Assembly (NCBI GenBank): GCA_902788505.1
Contig: CADAKH010000012.1
Location: 1-64,000, forward strand
Source of the DNA: Oscillospiraceae bacterium
Lineage (GTDB): Bacteria > Bacillota > Clostridia > Saccharofermentanales > Saccharofermentanaceae
Length of the DNA stretch: 64,000 bases
Reading direction: 5' to 3'
In this document: positions 34,871-42,866 of the stretch, in pieces
Numbering within the stretch: position 1 is the first letter of the stretch
Layout of the letters: each line of letters begins with the position of its first letter
Notes under the pieces: generated by a model
Told to the model about the DNA's origin: nothing
The model's database searches: none
Seen by the model: only the letters and a program-made list of their open reading frames with translations
Made by a program: the position numbers and the translations under genes

Positions 34871-34900
34871 TATACAGTTCGTTCCGGTCAATTGTTGCAA
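34871..34900 (-). promoter_or_regulatory. Shared promoter element D (TTGCAAC-N15-ACTGTATA)
   Basis: On the minus strand TTGCAAC, exactly 15 bases and ACTGTATAAG lie about 41 bases before the lipoprotein start at 34830. Confidence 0.65.
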
Positions 34901-35076
34901 CCGCTTTGAATGTCACATTATAACAGAGCGCGGGTAATGGTTTTCCGTTGCGGATAAATACTGTTAAAATGGACCTGACATCTCTGTCGGGTCAGCAAAA
35001 TACGGCATCTCTCACTCTCTGTCGTGTTATTCAGGCACCCTCCGGTGTTACCATTCATCTTGAAAGGAGATCTAAC

Positions 35077-35688
35077 ATGGACCAGATCAAGATAGGATCC
35101 CTTCTGAAGGAACTTAGAAATGAGCACAACTTATCTCAGGAACAGCTGGCTGAGAAATTTAATGTCTCATCAAGATCCATCTCAAGATGGGAGAACGGTA
35201 ACACGATGCCTGATATCAGCATCATGATCGAGCTGGCAGACTTTTACGACATTGACATCCGCGAACTTCTAAGCGGAGAAAGGAAGAGTGACAAAATGGA
35301 CAAAAACCTGAAAGAAACACTGGTAATGGTTGCAGACTATACCGAGGAAGAAAAAGCCAAGATCTTAAAGAAGGTCTATATATGCGGACAGGGTACACTG
35401 ATCACTTCAGTGCTCTCAATGATCTTATATTTCATCACATATGGCCGTGATACAGGCATAGTTCTTACGCCTTTCCTGCTGATACTGGCAACCGGCATCT
35501 TCGGCATCAACACCGTCATGGCAGGACTTCAGCTTAAGGGTAAGATGAGCAAGGCAAGAAACAAAAAGCTGATCGGGATCTCCGTGGCAATCTGGGTCAC
35601 AATTGCGGTCATCATCCTGTTCTTCATGACATTCATCCTGCCGAAGATCCTTTTCAATATTTATGTGGCAAATGGAGGTGTCGTATAA
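35077..35688 (+). CDS. XRE-family regulator with membrane helices
   Basis: A 203-residue protein starting at 35077 (AAAGGAG 8 bases upstream). Residues 8-62 form a Cro/C1 helix-turn-helix (LKELRNEHNLSQEQLAEKF, SRSISRWENGNTMPD), and DIDIRELLSGE follows. Three membrane helices lie near residues 103-122, 128-148 and 170-195. HTH proteins with membrane tails of this type are common in Firmicutes and are thought to sense envelope state. It is divergent from the lipoprotein operon with element D, so it may act on that shared upstream region; this is inference. Confidence 0.88.
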   Translation: MDQIKIGSLLKELRNEHNLSQEQLAEKFNVSSRSISRWENGNTMPDISIMIELADFYDIDIRELLSGERKSDKMDKNLKETLVMVADYTEEEKAKILKKVYICGQGTLITSVLSMILYFITYGRDTGIVLTPFLLILATGIFGINTVMAGLQLKGKMSKARNKKLIGISVAIWVTIAVIILFFMTFILPKILFNIYVANGGVV

Positions 35689-35721
35689 AACTCAGGCGGC
35701 ATCGTCATGCCACTTCTTTAT

Positions 35722-36210
35722 TTACTTCTCCTTACAGATCTCCATGAAAATATCAACATCATTGCGGTCATATTCCTTGAATCCGCACTTCTCGTAAACA
35801 TGGAATGCGCGGGGATTGTCGGCATATACGCCAAGGTAGATCCTGTCGAGACCCAGTACATCAAAACCATATCTGACGGACCATTTCAGCGCTTCTGTAC
35901 CGTAACCCTTACCCTGCATATCGTAAGTAATCACTATTCCCCATTCCGCTTCGCCGAACACACGGTTAAAGAACTCGATATTGCCGATCAGCTTACCGGA
36001 GTTCTTCTCTATCATCGAGAACATCTCCGCCTTATTATCGATCTTATCTTTCATGTATTTGTATTCATCTTCTTCGGAAAGAGGTTCGCGTCTCTCACCG
36101 ATAAAACGCGCCACATTCTCAATGTCATTCACCATCTTGAGATATTCGGGAATGAGATCAAATGTCGGCCTTATGTAGATTATATTGTCTGATTCAAATT
36201 GTAGTTCCAT
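35722..36210 (-). CDS. GNAT acetyltransferase, RimJ/RimL type
   Basis: A 162-residue GNAT enzyme. The acetyl-CoA loop is in DMQGKGYGTEALKWSVRYGF (Q-x-K-G-x-G-x-A pattern), and GLDRIYLGVYADNPRAFHVYEKCGFKE, cut here, carries the conserved Asn and Tyr of the RimJ/RimL subfamily. It should acetylate an amine, often a ribosomal protein terminus or antibiotic in this group, but the substrate is unknown. It is convergent with the XRE gene, 33 bases away. No good Shine-Dalgarno precedes 36210. Confidence 0.88.
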   Translation of the reverse strand: MELQFESDNIIYIRPTFDLIPEYLKMVNDIENVARFIGERREPLSEEDEYKYMKDKIDNKAEMFSMIEKNSGKLIGNIEFFNRVFGEAEWGIVITYDMQGKGYGTEALKWSVRYGFDVLGLDRIYLGVYADNPRAFHVYEKCGFKEYDRNDVDIFMEICKEK

Positions 36211-36357
36211 GACCGGTGTTGTCAGCCTTTCTTTTTGAGAACAGCGGTCGCAGCCAATGCCTTGCCCTAACTTATCCTGCTATCCTTAATATGCGTTTTT
36301 CTTTTCAAACAATACGATTATACCATTTGAAAAGTATGAGTCAGGATAAAACAGGAA

Positions 36358-36391
36358 GCGGGTTCGGCGCCGCAAGACGACCGATACCCGC
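36358..36391 (-). terminator. Hairpin after the BceAB-type operon
   Basis: On the minus strand GCGGGT and ACCCGC pair, extended by TCGG/CCGA after one bulged base, around a 13-base loop, followed by TTCCTGTTTT. It lies about 10 bases past the permease stop. Stem and position fit a terminator; the T-run is interrupted. Confidence 0.5.
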
Positions 36392-36399
36392 CTGATAAA

Positions 36400-38430
36400 T
36401 TATGCAACTATCTTGTAGTAAGCGTTTGATGTGACTTTGTAGATCGCCGCATAGAATATTCCGCAGACCAGTACACAGATGCCGGCGCTTATGAGGAGCA
36501 GCGGGACATTGTTGTGTCCGAAGAGCATCAGGAGCTTATGGACTATCGGCAATACCGTTGCGAGATGGATACAGGCAAGGATGATGGGAATGATGAATAC
36601 CGTCAGCATCTGTGAGTTGATGCTGTTCCTTATATCCTCTTTGGTCATTCCGACCTTCTGCATGATGCCGAACCTTGACTGGTCCTCGAACCCTTCGGAT
36701 ATCTGCTTGTAGTAGATGATGAGAACGCATGAGACGAGGAAGATCACGCTGAGAAGGATGCCGAGGAAGAATAATCCCCCGAATGTCTTGACGAAATCAT
36801 CACGCTGTTCCGATCTGCATTCACTTCGGACCAAATAGAAATCTCCCGTATAAAGTTCATCCCTGATATAACTTCTGAGCCGGTTGTTAAACTCCTGCTC
36901 CTGTGATTCATCAAGACCGGTATCGAAAGCAAACTTCCACTCCCAGACAAGCATCGGCTCGCCACGGTAATCACTGATGTCTTTGAAACGTGAAGCAACA
37001 CCGTTAAAATCATCTGTAACAATAATAAGTGATGAAACGAGTCCGTTCATTCCGATATTCTTCAGATTGCCTTCATTGCTGCTGATCTTTTTAGCTACTT
37101 TAAATGTCTCACTGCCTATGCTTATACTGTTCTCAAAAGGGAGATTTCCGTTGACAGCGACCAGGACTTCGCCATTGCTCAGGACTTCTTCTTTTCCGGT
37201 CAGTCCGTTGTAATCCTCAAGACTGATAAAATAGGCAACAGCAACATTGTCGTAATCGATAGTTGTTGTCATTTCCAGCGGATTGATGTCCACATTGAGC
37301 TTACCGTTTTCAAAATAGCCTGAGATATCACAGTAGGAAATCGAGATGATATCCTTTGCTTCCGTGCCGAACTCATTGGTCTTCTTAATGATCTCATCCT
37401 CAAGTTTTGAAGCGGTCTTCTCATATTCTTCCGAGAAACCGTAATTATTTGCAGAGCAGTTGATCTGTCTCGGATAGTGATTATGGAGCACTTCTTCCCT
37501 GTTAAGATACAGAGATGATGTTGAGGACATTATTACGAGGACCATTGTGAGAAGAATGCAGATGGAAGCAAGGCCTGCACCGTTTCTCTTCATTCTGTAT
37601 GCCATGGAGGATACGGATACGAAGTGATTTGTTTTGTAGTAGTACTTCTTGTTTTTCTGAAGGATCCTGCAGAGCAGGACAGAACCTGCAATGAGCGTAA
37701 TGTAAGTTCCGATGATGATCAGTATTACCGCAACAAAGAACCAGATGAGGGCCGATAAAGGCTGCTCGATCTTGAGCGCAATAACATAACCTGACAACAT
37801 AATGAGAAGACCGGTAATACCTATAAACCAGTTTGCCTTCGGCGGCTTCTCACCCGTCTTATCCGAATGGATGAGATTGATCGCTCTCGAGAACCGTACT
37901 TTTCGCGCGGCGTTAAGGAATATCAGGAAGAAGATAAAACTGTACACGATGACAGTAGTAAGTATAGACTGCCAGCTGATGATGAACTTATAGCTCGATC
38001 CGATGCCGATCATCTTTCTGAATCCGAGTTCGGCAAGTTTGGAAAGACCGATGCCGATCGCAATACCGCCTGTGACAGCAGTGAACCATGTAATGAGCGT
38101 CTCAAAAAATATGATCTTTCCGAGATTTCTTCTGTTCATGCCGAGGACACTGTAAAGTCCGAATTCCTTGAATCTTCCTTTGATAAGAGTTGACTGTGTA
38201 TAAAAAAGGAATATAGTACCGAAAACCGCCATTACGACAGTTCCGAGTCTCAGCATATCCCTGGCTGTTCCGGCGCCGGCAAAGCCTTCGAGTATATTGG
38301 AAAATCCCAACAGGTGCATGATGTAAAATACTGAGACCATCAGGATACATGTCGCAATATACGGCACATAAAGCCTGCCGTTCTTGCGCATTCCGCTGAC
38401 GGCCATCTTCGGATAAAAACCGGCCTTCAT
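36400..38430 (-). CDS. BceB-type ABC transporter permease (FtsX family)
   Basis: A 676-residue permease with ten predicted membrane segments and one large extracellular domain between TM7 and TM8 (about residues 310-530), the arrangement of BceB-type antimicrobial-peptide detoxification permeases. FtsX-type segments FGLYSVLGMNRRNLGKIIFFE and FGIMQKVGMTKEDIRNSI are in the two typical places. It works with the ATPase encoded directly upstream (stop and start share one base). It probably removes bacitracin- or lantibiotic-like peptides from their target, lipid II cycle intermediates. Confidence 0.92.
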   Translation of the reverse strand: MKAGFYPKMAVSGMRKNGRLYVPYIATCILMVSVFYIMHLLGFSNILEGFAGAGTARDMLRLGTVVMAVFGTIFLFYTQSTLIKGRFKEFGLYSVLGMNRRNLGKIIFFETLITWFTAVTGGIAIGIGLSKLAELGFRKMIGIGSSYKFIISWQSILTTVIVYSFIFFLIFLNAARKVRFSRAINLIHSDKTGEKPPKANWFIGITGLLIMLSGYVIALKIEQPLSALIWFFVAVILIIIGTYITLIAGSVLLCRILQKNKKYYYKTNHFVSVSSMAYRMKRNGAGLASICILLTMVLVIMSSTSSLYLNREEVLHNHYPRQINCSANNYGFSEEYEKTASKLEDEIIKKTNEFGTEAKDIISISYCDISGYFENGKLNVDINPLEMTTTIDYDNVAVAYFISLEDYNGLTGKEEVLSNGEVLVAVNGNLPFENSISIGSETFKVAKKISSNEGNLKNIGMNGLVSSLIIVTDDFNGVASRFKDISDYRGEPMLVWEWKFAFDTGLDESQEQEFNNRLRSYIRDELYTGDFYLVRSECRSEQRDDFVKTFGGLFFLGILLSVIFLVSCVLIIYYKQISEGFEDQSRFGIMQKVGMTKEDIRNSINSQMLTVFIIPIILACIHLATVLPIVHKLLMLFGHNNVPLLLISAGICVLVCGIFYAAIYKVTSNAYYKIVA

Positions 38431-39191
38431 CAGTTGTCACCTCCCTGTGCGAGAAGTGTGAGCGTGTCGCTTATCTTCTGATACATCTGCCGGTCGGTAG
38501 CTTCACCCTTATATATCTGATGGAAGATAACACCGTCCTTGATAAACAGAACACGTGATGCATTTGATGCAGCCTTTGTTGAGTGAGTGACCATCAGGAT
38601 AGTCTGTCCCATCTGGTTAACTTTCTTGAAAAGCGCTAGAAGTTCGTCTGATGATTTCGAGTCGAGTGCACCAGTGGGCTCATCGGCAAGGATAATCTTC
38701 GGGTTTGTGATAAGCGCTCTTGCAACCGCAGCTCTCTGCTTCTGGCCGCCGGAAACTTCGTAGGGGTATTTCTTTATGATCTCGCCGATTCCCAATGCAG
38801 GTGCCAGAGAATCGAGTCTCTGCTTCATCTCAGCATGCTTTTTGCCGGCAAGAACGAGAGGAAGATAGATGTTGTCTTCCAGCGAAAATGTATCGAGAAG
38901 ATTGAAATCCTGGAACACAAATCCGAGGTTGTCACGGCGGAACATTGCGACATCCTTTTCCTTAACTTTTGTAAGGTCCTTGTCTTCAAGGATGACCGTT
39001 CCCTCGGTGGGCTTATCGAGTGCGGCAAGGATGTTGAGAAGGGTCGTTTTTCCTGATCCGGACTCTCCCATGATCGCTACATACTCGCCCTTTTCGACAG
39101 TGAAACTGACATTCTTAAGCGCCTCGACAGAAGCACCTCCGAATCTTGTCTTGTATATTTTTTTGATGTTTTTTGCTTCAAGCAGACTCAT
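38430..39191 (-). CDS. BceA-type ABC transporter ATP-binding protein
   Basis: A 253-residue ATPase with Walker A GESGSGKTT (from about residue 42), Q-loop FQDFNLL, signature VSGGQKQR, Walker B IILADEPTGALD and H-loop THS. Sequence pattern and partner place it in the BceA/MacB group. A BceR-type box lies 86 bases upstream, but no BceRS two-component genes are adjacent, so regulation must come from elsewhere. GAAAGGA precedes the ATG at 39191. Confidence 0.94.
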   Translation of the reverse strand: MSLLEAKNIKKIYKTRFGGASVEALKNVSFTVEKGEYVAIMGESGSGKTTLLNILAALDKPTEGTVILEDKDLTKVKEKDVAMFRRDNLGFVFQDFNLLDTFSLEDNIYLPLVLAGKKHAEMKQRLDSLAPALGIGEIIKKYPYEVSGGQKQRAAVARALITNPKIILADEPTGALDSKSSDELLALFKKVNQMGQTILMVTHSTKAASNASRVLFIKDGVIFHQIYKGEATDRQMYQKISDTLTLLAQGGDN

Positions 39192-39276
39192 TATTCATTT
39201 ATCCTTTCTTTCGGTTTGATGGCATCAGTATAAAATTACCTTCCAAACCATTCCTTAACATCTGCTTACGCAAATC

Positions 39277-39290
39277 TTACATGTGTGTCA
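39277..39290 (-). promoter_or_regulatory. BceR-type binding box
   Basis: On the minus strand TGACACACATGTAA is an exact match to the published BceR-family consensus TNACA-N4-TGTAA. It lies 86 bases upstream of the ATPase start, with a TATACT -10-like hexamer closer to the gene. Confidence 0.75.
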
Positions 39291-39377
39291 TATTTATCAA
39301 ACACGTTATTCTCCGCCTTCATAACTGTCCCAGAACGCGAAAAAACTCCGTTATAATTCCATTTTCCGGTACCGCTA

Positions 39378-39400
39378 CCGTATTACTCTCAGAATATAAT
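39378..39400 (+). promoter_or_regulatory. Element CCGT-N2-TA-N-TCTCAGAATATAAT, second copy
   Basis: Nearly identical to 7078-7100 and likewise ending in a -10 (TATAAT), about 68 bases upstream of the lipoprotein start at 39468. The left half is less palindromic than in the first copy. Confidence 0.45.
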
Positions 39401-39467
39401 ATACTAATAATGAGGCGTTCGGTTCAATTTGATATAACTGCGGTTTGTTCTTTGGAGGGGATATTGT

Positions 39468-40706
39468 ATGAGGACAAAAACTTTTATCGCTTTATTGCTT
39501 TCTCTGTGTCTCCTTGTTTCCTGTTCAGCATTTGACTATGACAAGCTCCGTTCAAGAGACGGCCTGATGATGTATGTCGGATCGACGAGTTATGCGCTTC
39601 AATATGAAGGTTCAAATGACTGTACCGGTATAGGCTACAGGATCGAATGGAACGGCAAAATCACCAGAACAGTCGGTTACCAGATCACCGATACTTTATA
39701 CGATTATGCTGTCCTGAATGAGGAGGACTATAAGACACTCTATGAGTTTGCCGAACTAAGCCGGAAGAAAGACCCGTTTAAAGATTATTCTGAGAGAGTT
39801 TATGACGGGTGGATCTGGGAATTTGAATATTATTACAGCGAGGACAAGGATCCTTTTGAGATCTACAAAGGCTATTGCTATAACCAGGAAGATCTGCAGA
39901 TAGTCTTAGATATGCTGGAATCGTATTTCCCTGATATAAAGTATATTCCGGCTCCCACCGAAGAGGCGGAAGACAATCCTGCTCCTTCCGGAAATACAGG
40001 AAACGATCCGGATCCTGTTGTTGAGACAGCTGTTGATACATTAACACCCAAAGGCTATGCCTCAGTAGATTATTTCAAAAGCTTTTACGGACTGTATGAC
40101 GTGATCGATGACAGGTATATAGAAGATTTCATTCTCTTTCAGCAGATAACGGAAGATGACATGTTTGAACATGATTACGGTAAAGATCTGATCGATTCTT
40201 TCGATAACGGGGATTACAGTCAATTCGGATACAGCATGAACTGGAATGAACTTAATTTTCAGGAGTTAACATTAAATGCGAGAATTGATATCACTAACGC
40301 AATAGATAATTCCAGATGGATCTACATGGTCTTTGAAGTTCCGATACCTGACAGTGATGAGACTGAGAGAGTAACCATGCTCTCTGATTTTCACCATAAC
40401 ATGTTTTATTTTGATGTCGATGAAGATAACTATCGGAATTCAAGGAAAAAACTGGATCTGACCGAACTGGCGAAGGAGATTCAGGTGGATATGATCCCTG
40501 AAGATGCCGAAAGACAGGATCCTGACCGCGATAAATATGCTCTGTCTTACGAATATGATGTATATATCTTCACTTACGACAGACATTTTATCCATATCTC
40601 GAACAACACTTACTACCGTTTTCACCAGTCATTTGATGTTTACTGGAAGCTGGTATACTACAGAGAATTCAATGAGGAATATGAAGTGAATACTGCCGGG
40701 ACATGA
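39468..40706 (+). CDS. Lipoprotein of unknown function
   Basis: A 412-residue lipoprotein with GGAGGGG upstream and a signal peptide ending LLVSC (Cys19). The N-terminal domain resembles the one in the 24259-25134 lipoprotein (YRIEWNGKITRTVGY, EEDYKTLYEFAEL, WEFEYYYSEDKDPFEIYKGY). A Pro/Asp/Glu linker near residues 165-185 leads to a second domain (YIEDFILFQQITEDD, ALSYEYDVYIFTYDRHFIHI). Its stop codon sits inside the loop of its terminator hairpin. It is not preceded by the TTGCAAC-type element. Confidence 0.8.
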   Translation: MRTKTFIALLLSLCLLVSCSAFDYDKLRSRDGLMMYVGSTSYALQYEGSNDCTGIGYRIEWNGKITRTVGYQITDTLYDYAVLNEEDYKTLYEFAELSRKKDPFKDYSERVYDGWIWEFEYYYSEDKDPFEIYKGYCYNQEDLQIVLDMLESYFPDIKYIPAPTEEAEDNPAPSGNTGNDPDPVVETAVDTLTPKGYASVDYFKSFYGLYDVIDDRYIEDFILFQQITEDDMFEHDYGKDLIDSFDNGDYSQFGYSMNWNELNFQELTLNARIDITNAIDNSRWIYMVFEVPIPDSDETERVTMLSDFHHNMFYFDVDEDNYRNSRKKLDLTELAKEIQVDMIPEDAERQDPDRDKYALSYEYDVYIFTYDRHFIHISNNTYYRFHQSFDVYWKLVYYREFNEEYEVNTAGT

Positions 40707-40726
40707 ATCTGCCCGGCAGCCTTTTT
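40693..40726 (+). terminator. Intrinsic terminator enclosing the stop codon
   Basis: CTGCCGGG and CCCGGCAG form a perfect 8-base-pair stem around an 11-base loop that contains the TGA stop, followed by CCTTTTT. Confidence 0.85.
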
Positions 40727-40745
40727 ACGATTTTTTCTGCCTGCG

Positions 40746-40940
40746 TCACATATCTTTGCCGGGCTCATCGGTGCCCGCTGTTTTACCGGTTTCCGCCCTA
40801 TTCATACGGCGCTTCTTATTAAGCAAGACAATGAGAACAACCGTGCTTGCGATAAAAACACCAAGAACGATCAATAAGATAACAATAACTCCGATACCCA
40901 GTACCGCAATGCCCGGACCGCTTATCATATCATAATTCAT
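40746..40940 (-). CDS. Small single-pass membrane protein, 64 aa
   Basis: One long hydrophobic helix (about residues 10-41) is followed by a basic stretch (NKKRRMNR) and a short polar tail, so the C-terminus should be cytoplasmic. AAGGAGG overlaps the end of the MFS gene and the start is one base past that gene's stop, giving translational coupling. No family is recognised; it may be an accessory subunit of the transporter. Confidence 0.72.
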   Translation of the reverse strand: MNYDMISGPGIAVLGIGVIVILLIVLGVFIASTVVLIVLLNKKRRMNRAETGKTAGTDEPGKDM

Positions 40941-40941
40941 A

Positions 40942-42009
40942 CTATTTCGCCTCCTTATCAGGTTTTAGTATATTCATTGCTATAAGAAAACAGATTGCCG
41001 ATGTAAGAATAATTACAAATACATTAACAATAAAGCTTTCGCTTCCCAAATACCATGATATGGCAGCACCTGCAAAAAGTGCTGCTGTCGTAATACCGAA
41101 TGCCGCACCCGGAGCGATCTTCATCACCGATATTATCATGCCAAGAGTAACTGCCATAGTCATACTGAAAAACATGATCCCGATAAGCGAAATGATCATG
41201 ATCTTATTGCCAAGGATCAGGAACGGAAGCGCACCGATTATGCTTATGAACGCTGTCTTGCATATTCCTATCTTATCCGATAAGATTCCGCCGAGAGCTT
41301 TGCCGGTACCCATGAACACGAAAAGAAGAACTGACTGGAATACCGTGGTTTTCCATGTCATCGGAATACCGTAACTGATATAAGATCTGACAGCAACGAT
41401 GAAGAAAACTCCGAATATTGCTCCTGCGGCGCTTTTACCTGCCTTCACATAATTGAATCCTTTGCACTCATCGTACTCTTCCGGGATATCCTTATATATC
41501 TTCTCGCCTATAAGGACCAAAGGAAACATCAGGGCACAAATGAAAGCGATCCACCAGAAAGATATATTGGTGGCAGCAAGAAGCTGGCCTGTTATTACTC
41601 CGAACGAACCGCCGCTTACAAAGACTGCGACCGGAGTTAGTTTTCCGCCTGACACCCTTATTGTAAGTTCAGCTCCGGATATATGGATCAATGCATTTCC
41701 GGTGGAAAGGATAACAAGTGCTGCCCAGAAGATCACTCCTCTGTCCTGCGAAATAAAGAACAGAAGGAACCCGGAAAGAAGAAGCGGAACAGCTAATATT
41801 CCCGGTTTAAACTTTACAAAAAGATCGCGGAGCGAACCCCAGAACAGCTGCGGAACAAATGCTATGCAGTTATAAATAAGAGCAGCAAGCGCGGTAAATG
41901 CCGGATCTTCAAAGATACGGTAGAACATAAAGTAGCATACAACCTCATTCAGCATGTGAATGACAAAGTATAGTATCGAAGCCTTTACCGCATTATCTTT
42001 TAGAGTCAT
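40942..42009 (-). CDS. MFS-type transporter
   Basis: A 355-residue protein with ten to twelve predicted membrane helices. PQLFWGSLRDLFVKFKPG and GKALGGILSDKIGICKTAFISI (cut) are loop 2-3 and loop 8-9 motifs of the major facilitator superfamily. It is shorter than most MFS proteins (about 400 aa). The second ATG of an ATGATG pair (42009) is better spaced from AAAGGAG. It follows two small membrane proteins and precedes another in one probable operon from promoter element E. The substrate is unknown. Confidence 0.82.
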   Translation of the reverse strand: MTLKDNAVKASILYFVIHMLNEVVCYFMFYRIFEDPAFTALAALIYNCIAFVPQLFWGSLRDLFVKFKPGILAVPLLLSGFLLFFISQDRGVIFWAALVILSTGNALIHISGAELTIRVSGGKLTPVAVFVSGGSFGVITGQLLAATNISFWWIAFICALMFPLVLIGEKIYKDIPEEYDECKGFNYVKAGKSAAGAIFGVFFIVAVRSYISYGIPMTWKTTVFQSVLLFVFMGTGKALGGILSDKIGICKTAFISIIGALPFLILGNKIMIISLIGIMFFSMTMAVTLGMIISVMKIAPGAAFGITTAALFAGAAISWYLGSESFIVNVFVIILTSAICFLIAMNILKPDKEAK

Positions 42010-42022
42010 CATCTCTCCTTTG

Positions 42023-42388
42023 TCAGATCAGATATTTGAATATCAGAAATGCCAGTGGCGTTCCAAGTACAAAAGATGCACCGTTAAGTATCAAAGACAG
42101 TAAAAACGCATTTGGTTTTCTTGCAAACAGAAGTTTCCTGAATATCAGAGCTTCAGTTATAAATACGGCTGACTCCAATATAATGACATACACCGGTCTC
42201 GGAACAGAAGTGTATGTATAAAGCAGCATATCAGCGAAAACCACAACAGGGTTAGTGAGCGTATTGGTGAAGAAGATAACTGCAAGATCGAATCCTTTCC
42301 GAATGCCGGAAATAAGCGCAGCTGTTTCTTCCAAAACAAGCGTCAGGATAAGGCATAACGCAAATGTCCAGATTACTTCTTTCACCAT
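42023..42388 (-). CDS. Small four-helix membrane protein, paralogue of the gene upstream
   Basis: A 121-residue protein with four membrane helices. The start at 42388 overlaps the stop of the preceding gene by 7 bases (ATGGTGA). Acidic residues lie within the first and third hydrophobic segments (LVLEETAALI, LESAVFITEALIF). The C-terminal half aligns with the neighbour: EALIFRKLLFARKPNAFLLS against EGLVWQFILKDRKMNGFFIS. The pair is thus a tandem duplication and may act as a heterodimer. Function unknown. Confidence 0.75.
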   Translation of the reverse strand: MVKEVIWTFALCLILTLVLEETAALISGIRKGFDLAVIFFTNTLTNPVVVFADMLLYTYTSVPRPVYVIILESAVFITEALIFRKLLFARKPNAFLLSLILNGASFVLGTPLAFLIFKYLI

Positions 42389-42738
42389 AGTGACAGGCTG
42401 CAAAGAACAACAGGGACCATAAATATCAGATTACAGATCGCAGAGATAAAAAAACCGTTCATCTTTCTGTCTTTAAGGATAAACTGCCAGACCAGTCCTT
42501 CAAACACTGCAAGCAATACATACACTATAACAAAACCAAATATATCGGAATCAAAAGTGTATGCGCTGGTCAACACTAACGGAACAAAAAGAAGCAGGCT
42601 CAATGAGATGTGCAGAAAAAACAGAATCCAATGATCTATTTTTTTCTTAAGTCCGAAGAATCTCGAAAACAGCTGTCCGTATAAAAACGGATACGACAAC
42701 ATCCAGCATATCAGGATAAGAAACGCCGCAAATCCCAT
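42382..42738 (-). CDS. Small four-helix membrane protein, first gene of the MFS operon
   Basis: A 118-residue protein with four membrane helices and a conserved-looking Glu in helix 3 (LLAVFEGLVWQF) before a basic loop (ILKDRKMNG). It is followed by a paralogue, an MFS transporter and a small single-pass protein with overlaps or very short gaps. Promoter element E lies about 63 bases upstream. No family is recognised. Confidence 0.75.
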   Translation of the reverse strand: MGFAAFLILICWMLSYPFLYGQLFSRFFGLKKKIDHWILFFLHISLSLLLFVPLVLTSAYTFDSDIFGFVIVYVLLAVFEGLVWQFILKDRKMNGFFISAICNLIFMVPVVLCSLSLW

Positions 42739-42800
42739 ATTGATTTCCCCATCTAAAACTCATTATTATTGCAGTATCCGTGTCTGATACGGTCTTATAC

Positions 42801-42834
42801 TATGTAAACAGATGAACTGTCGGATATGTTGCAA
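42801..42834 (-). promoter_or_regulatory. Shared promoter element E (TTGCAAC-N15-TCTGTTTA)
   Basis: On the minus strand TTGCAAC, exactly 15 bases and TCTGTTTACATAG lie about 63 bases before the start at 42738. It closely resembles element C. Confidence 0.65.
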
Positions 42835-42866
42835 TGTCCTTTCTTAATGACCCCTGCTTTTCAAAT

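Noticed and set aside
36230-36290. Short minus-strand frame ending in a basic KKKG tail upstream of the GNAT gene
   Set aside because: Only about 14 codons lie between stops, with no start codon or ribosome-binding site.
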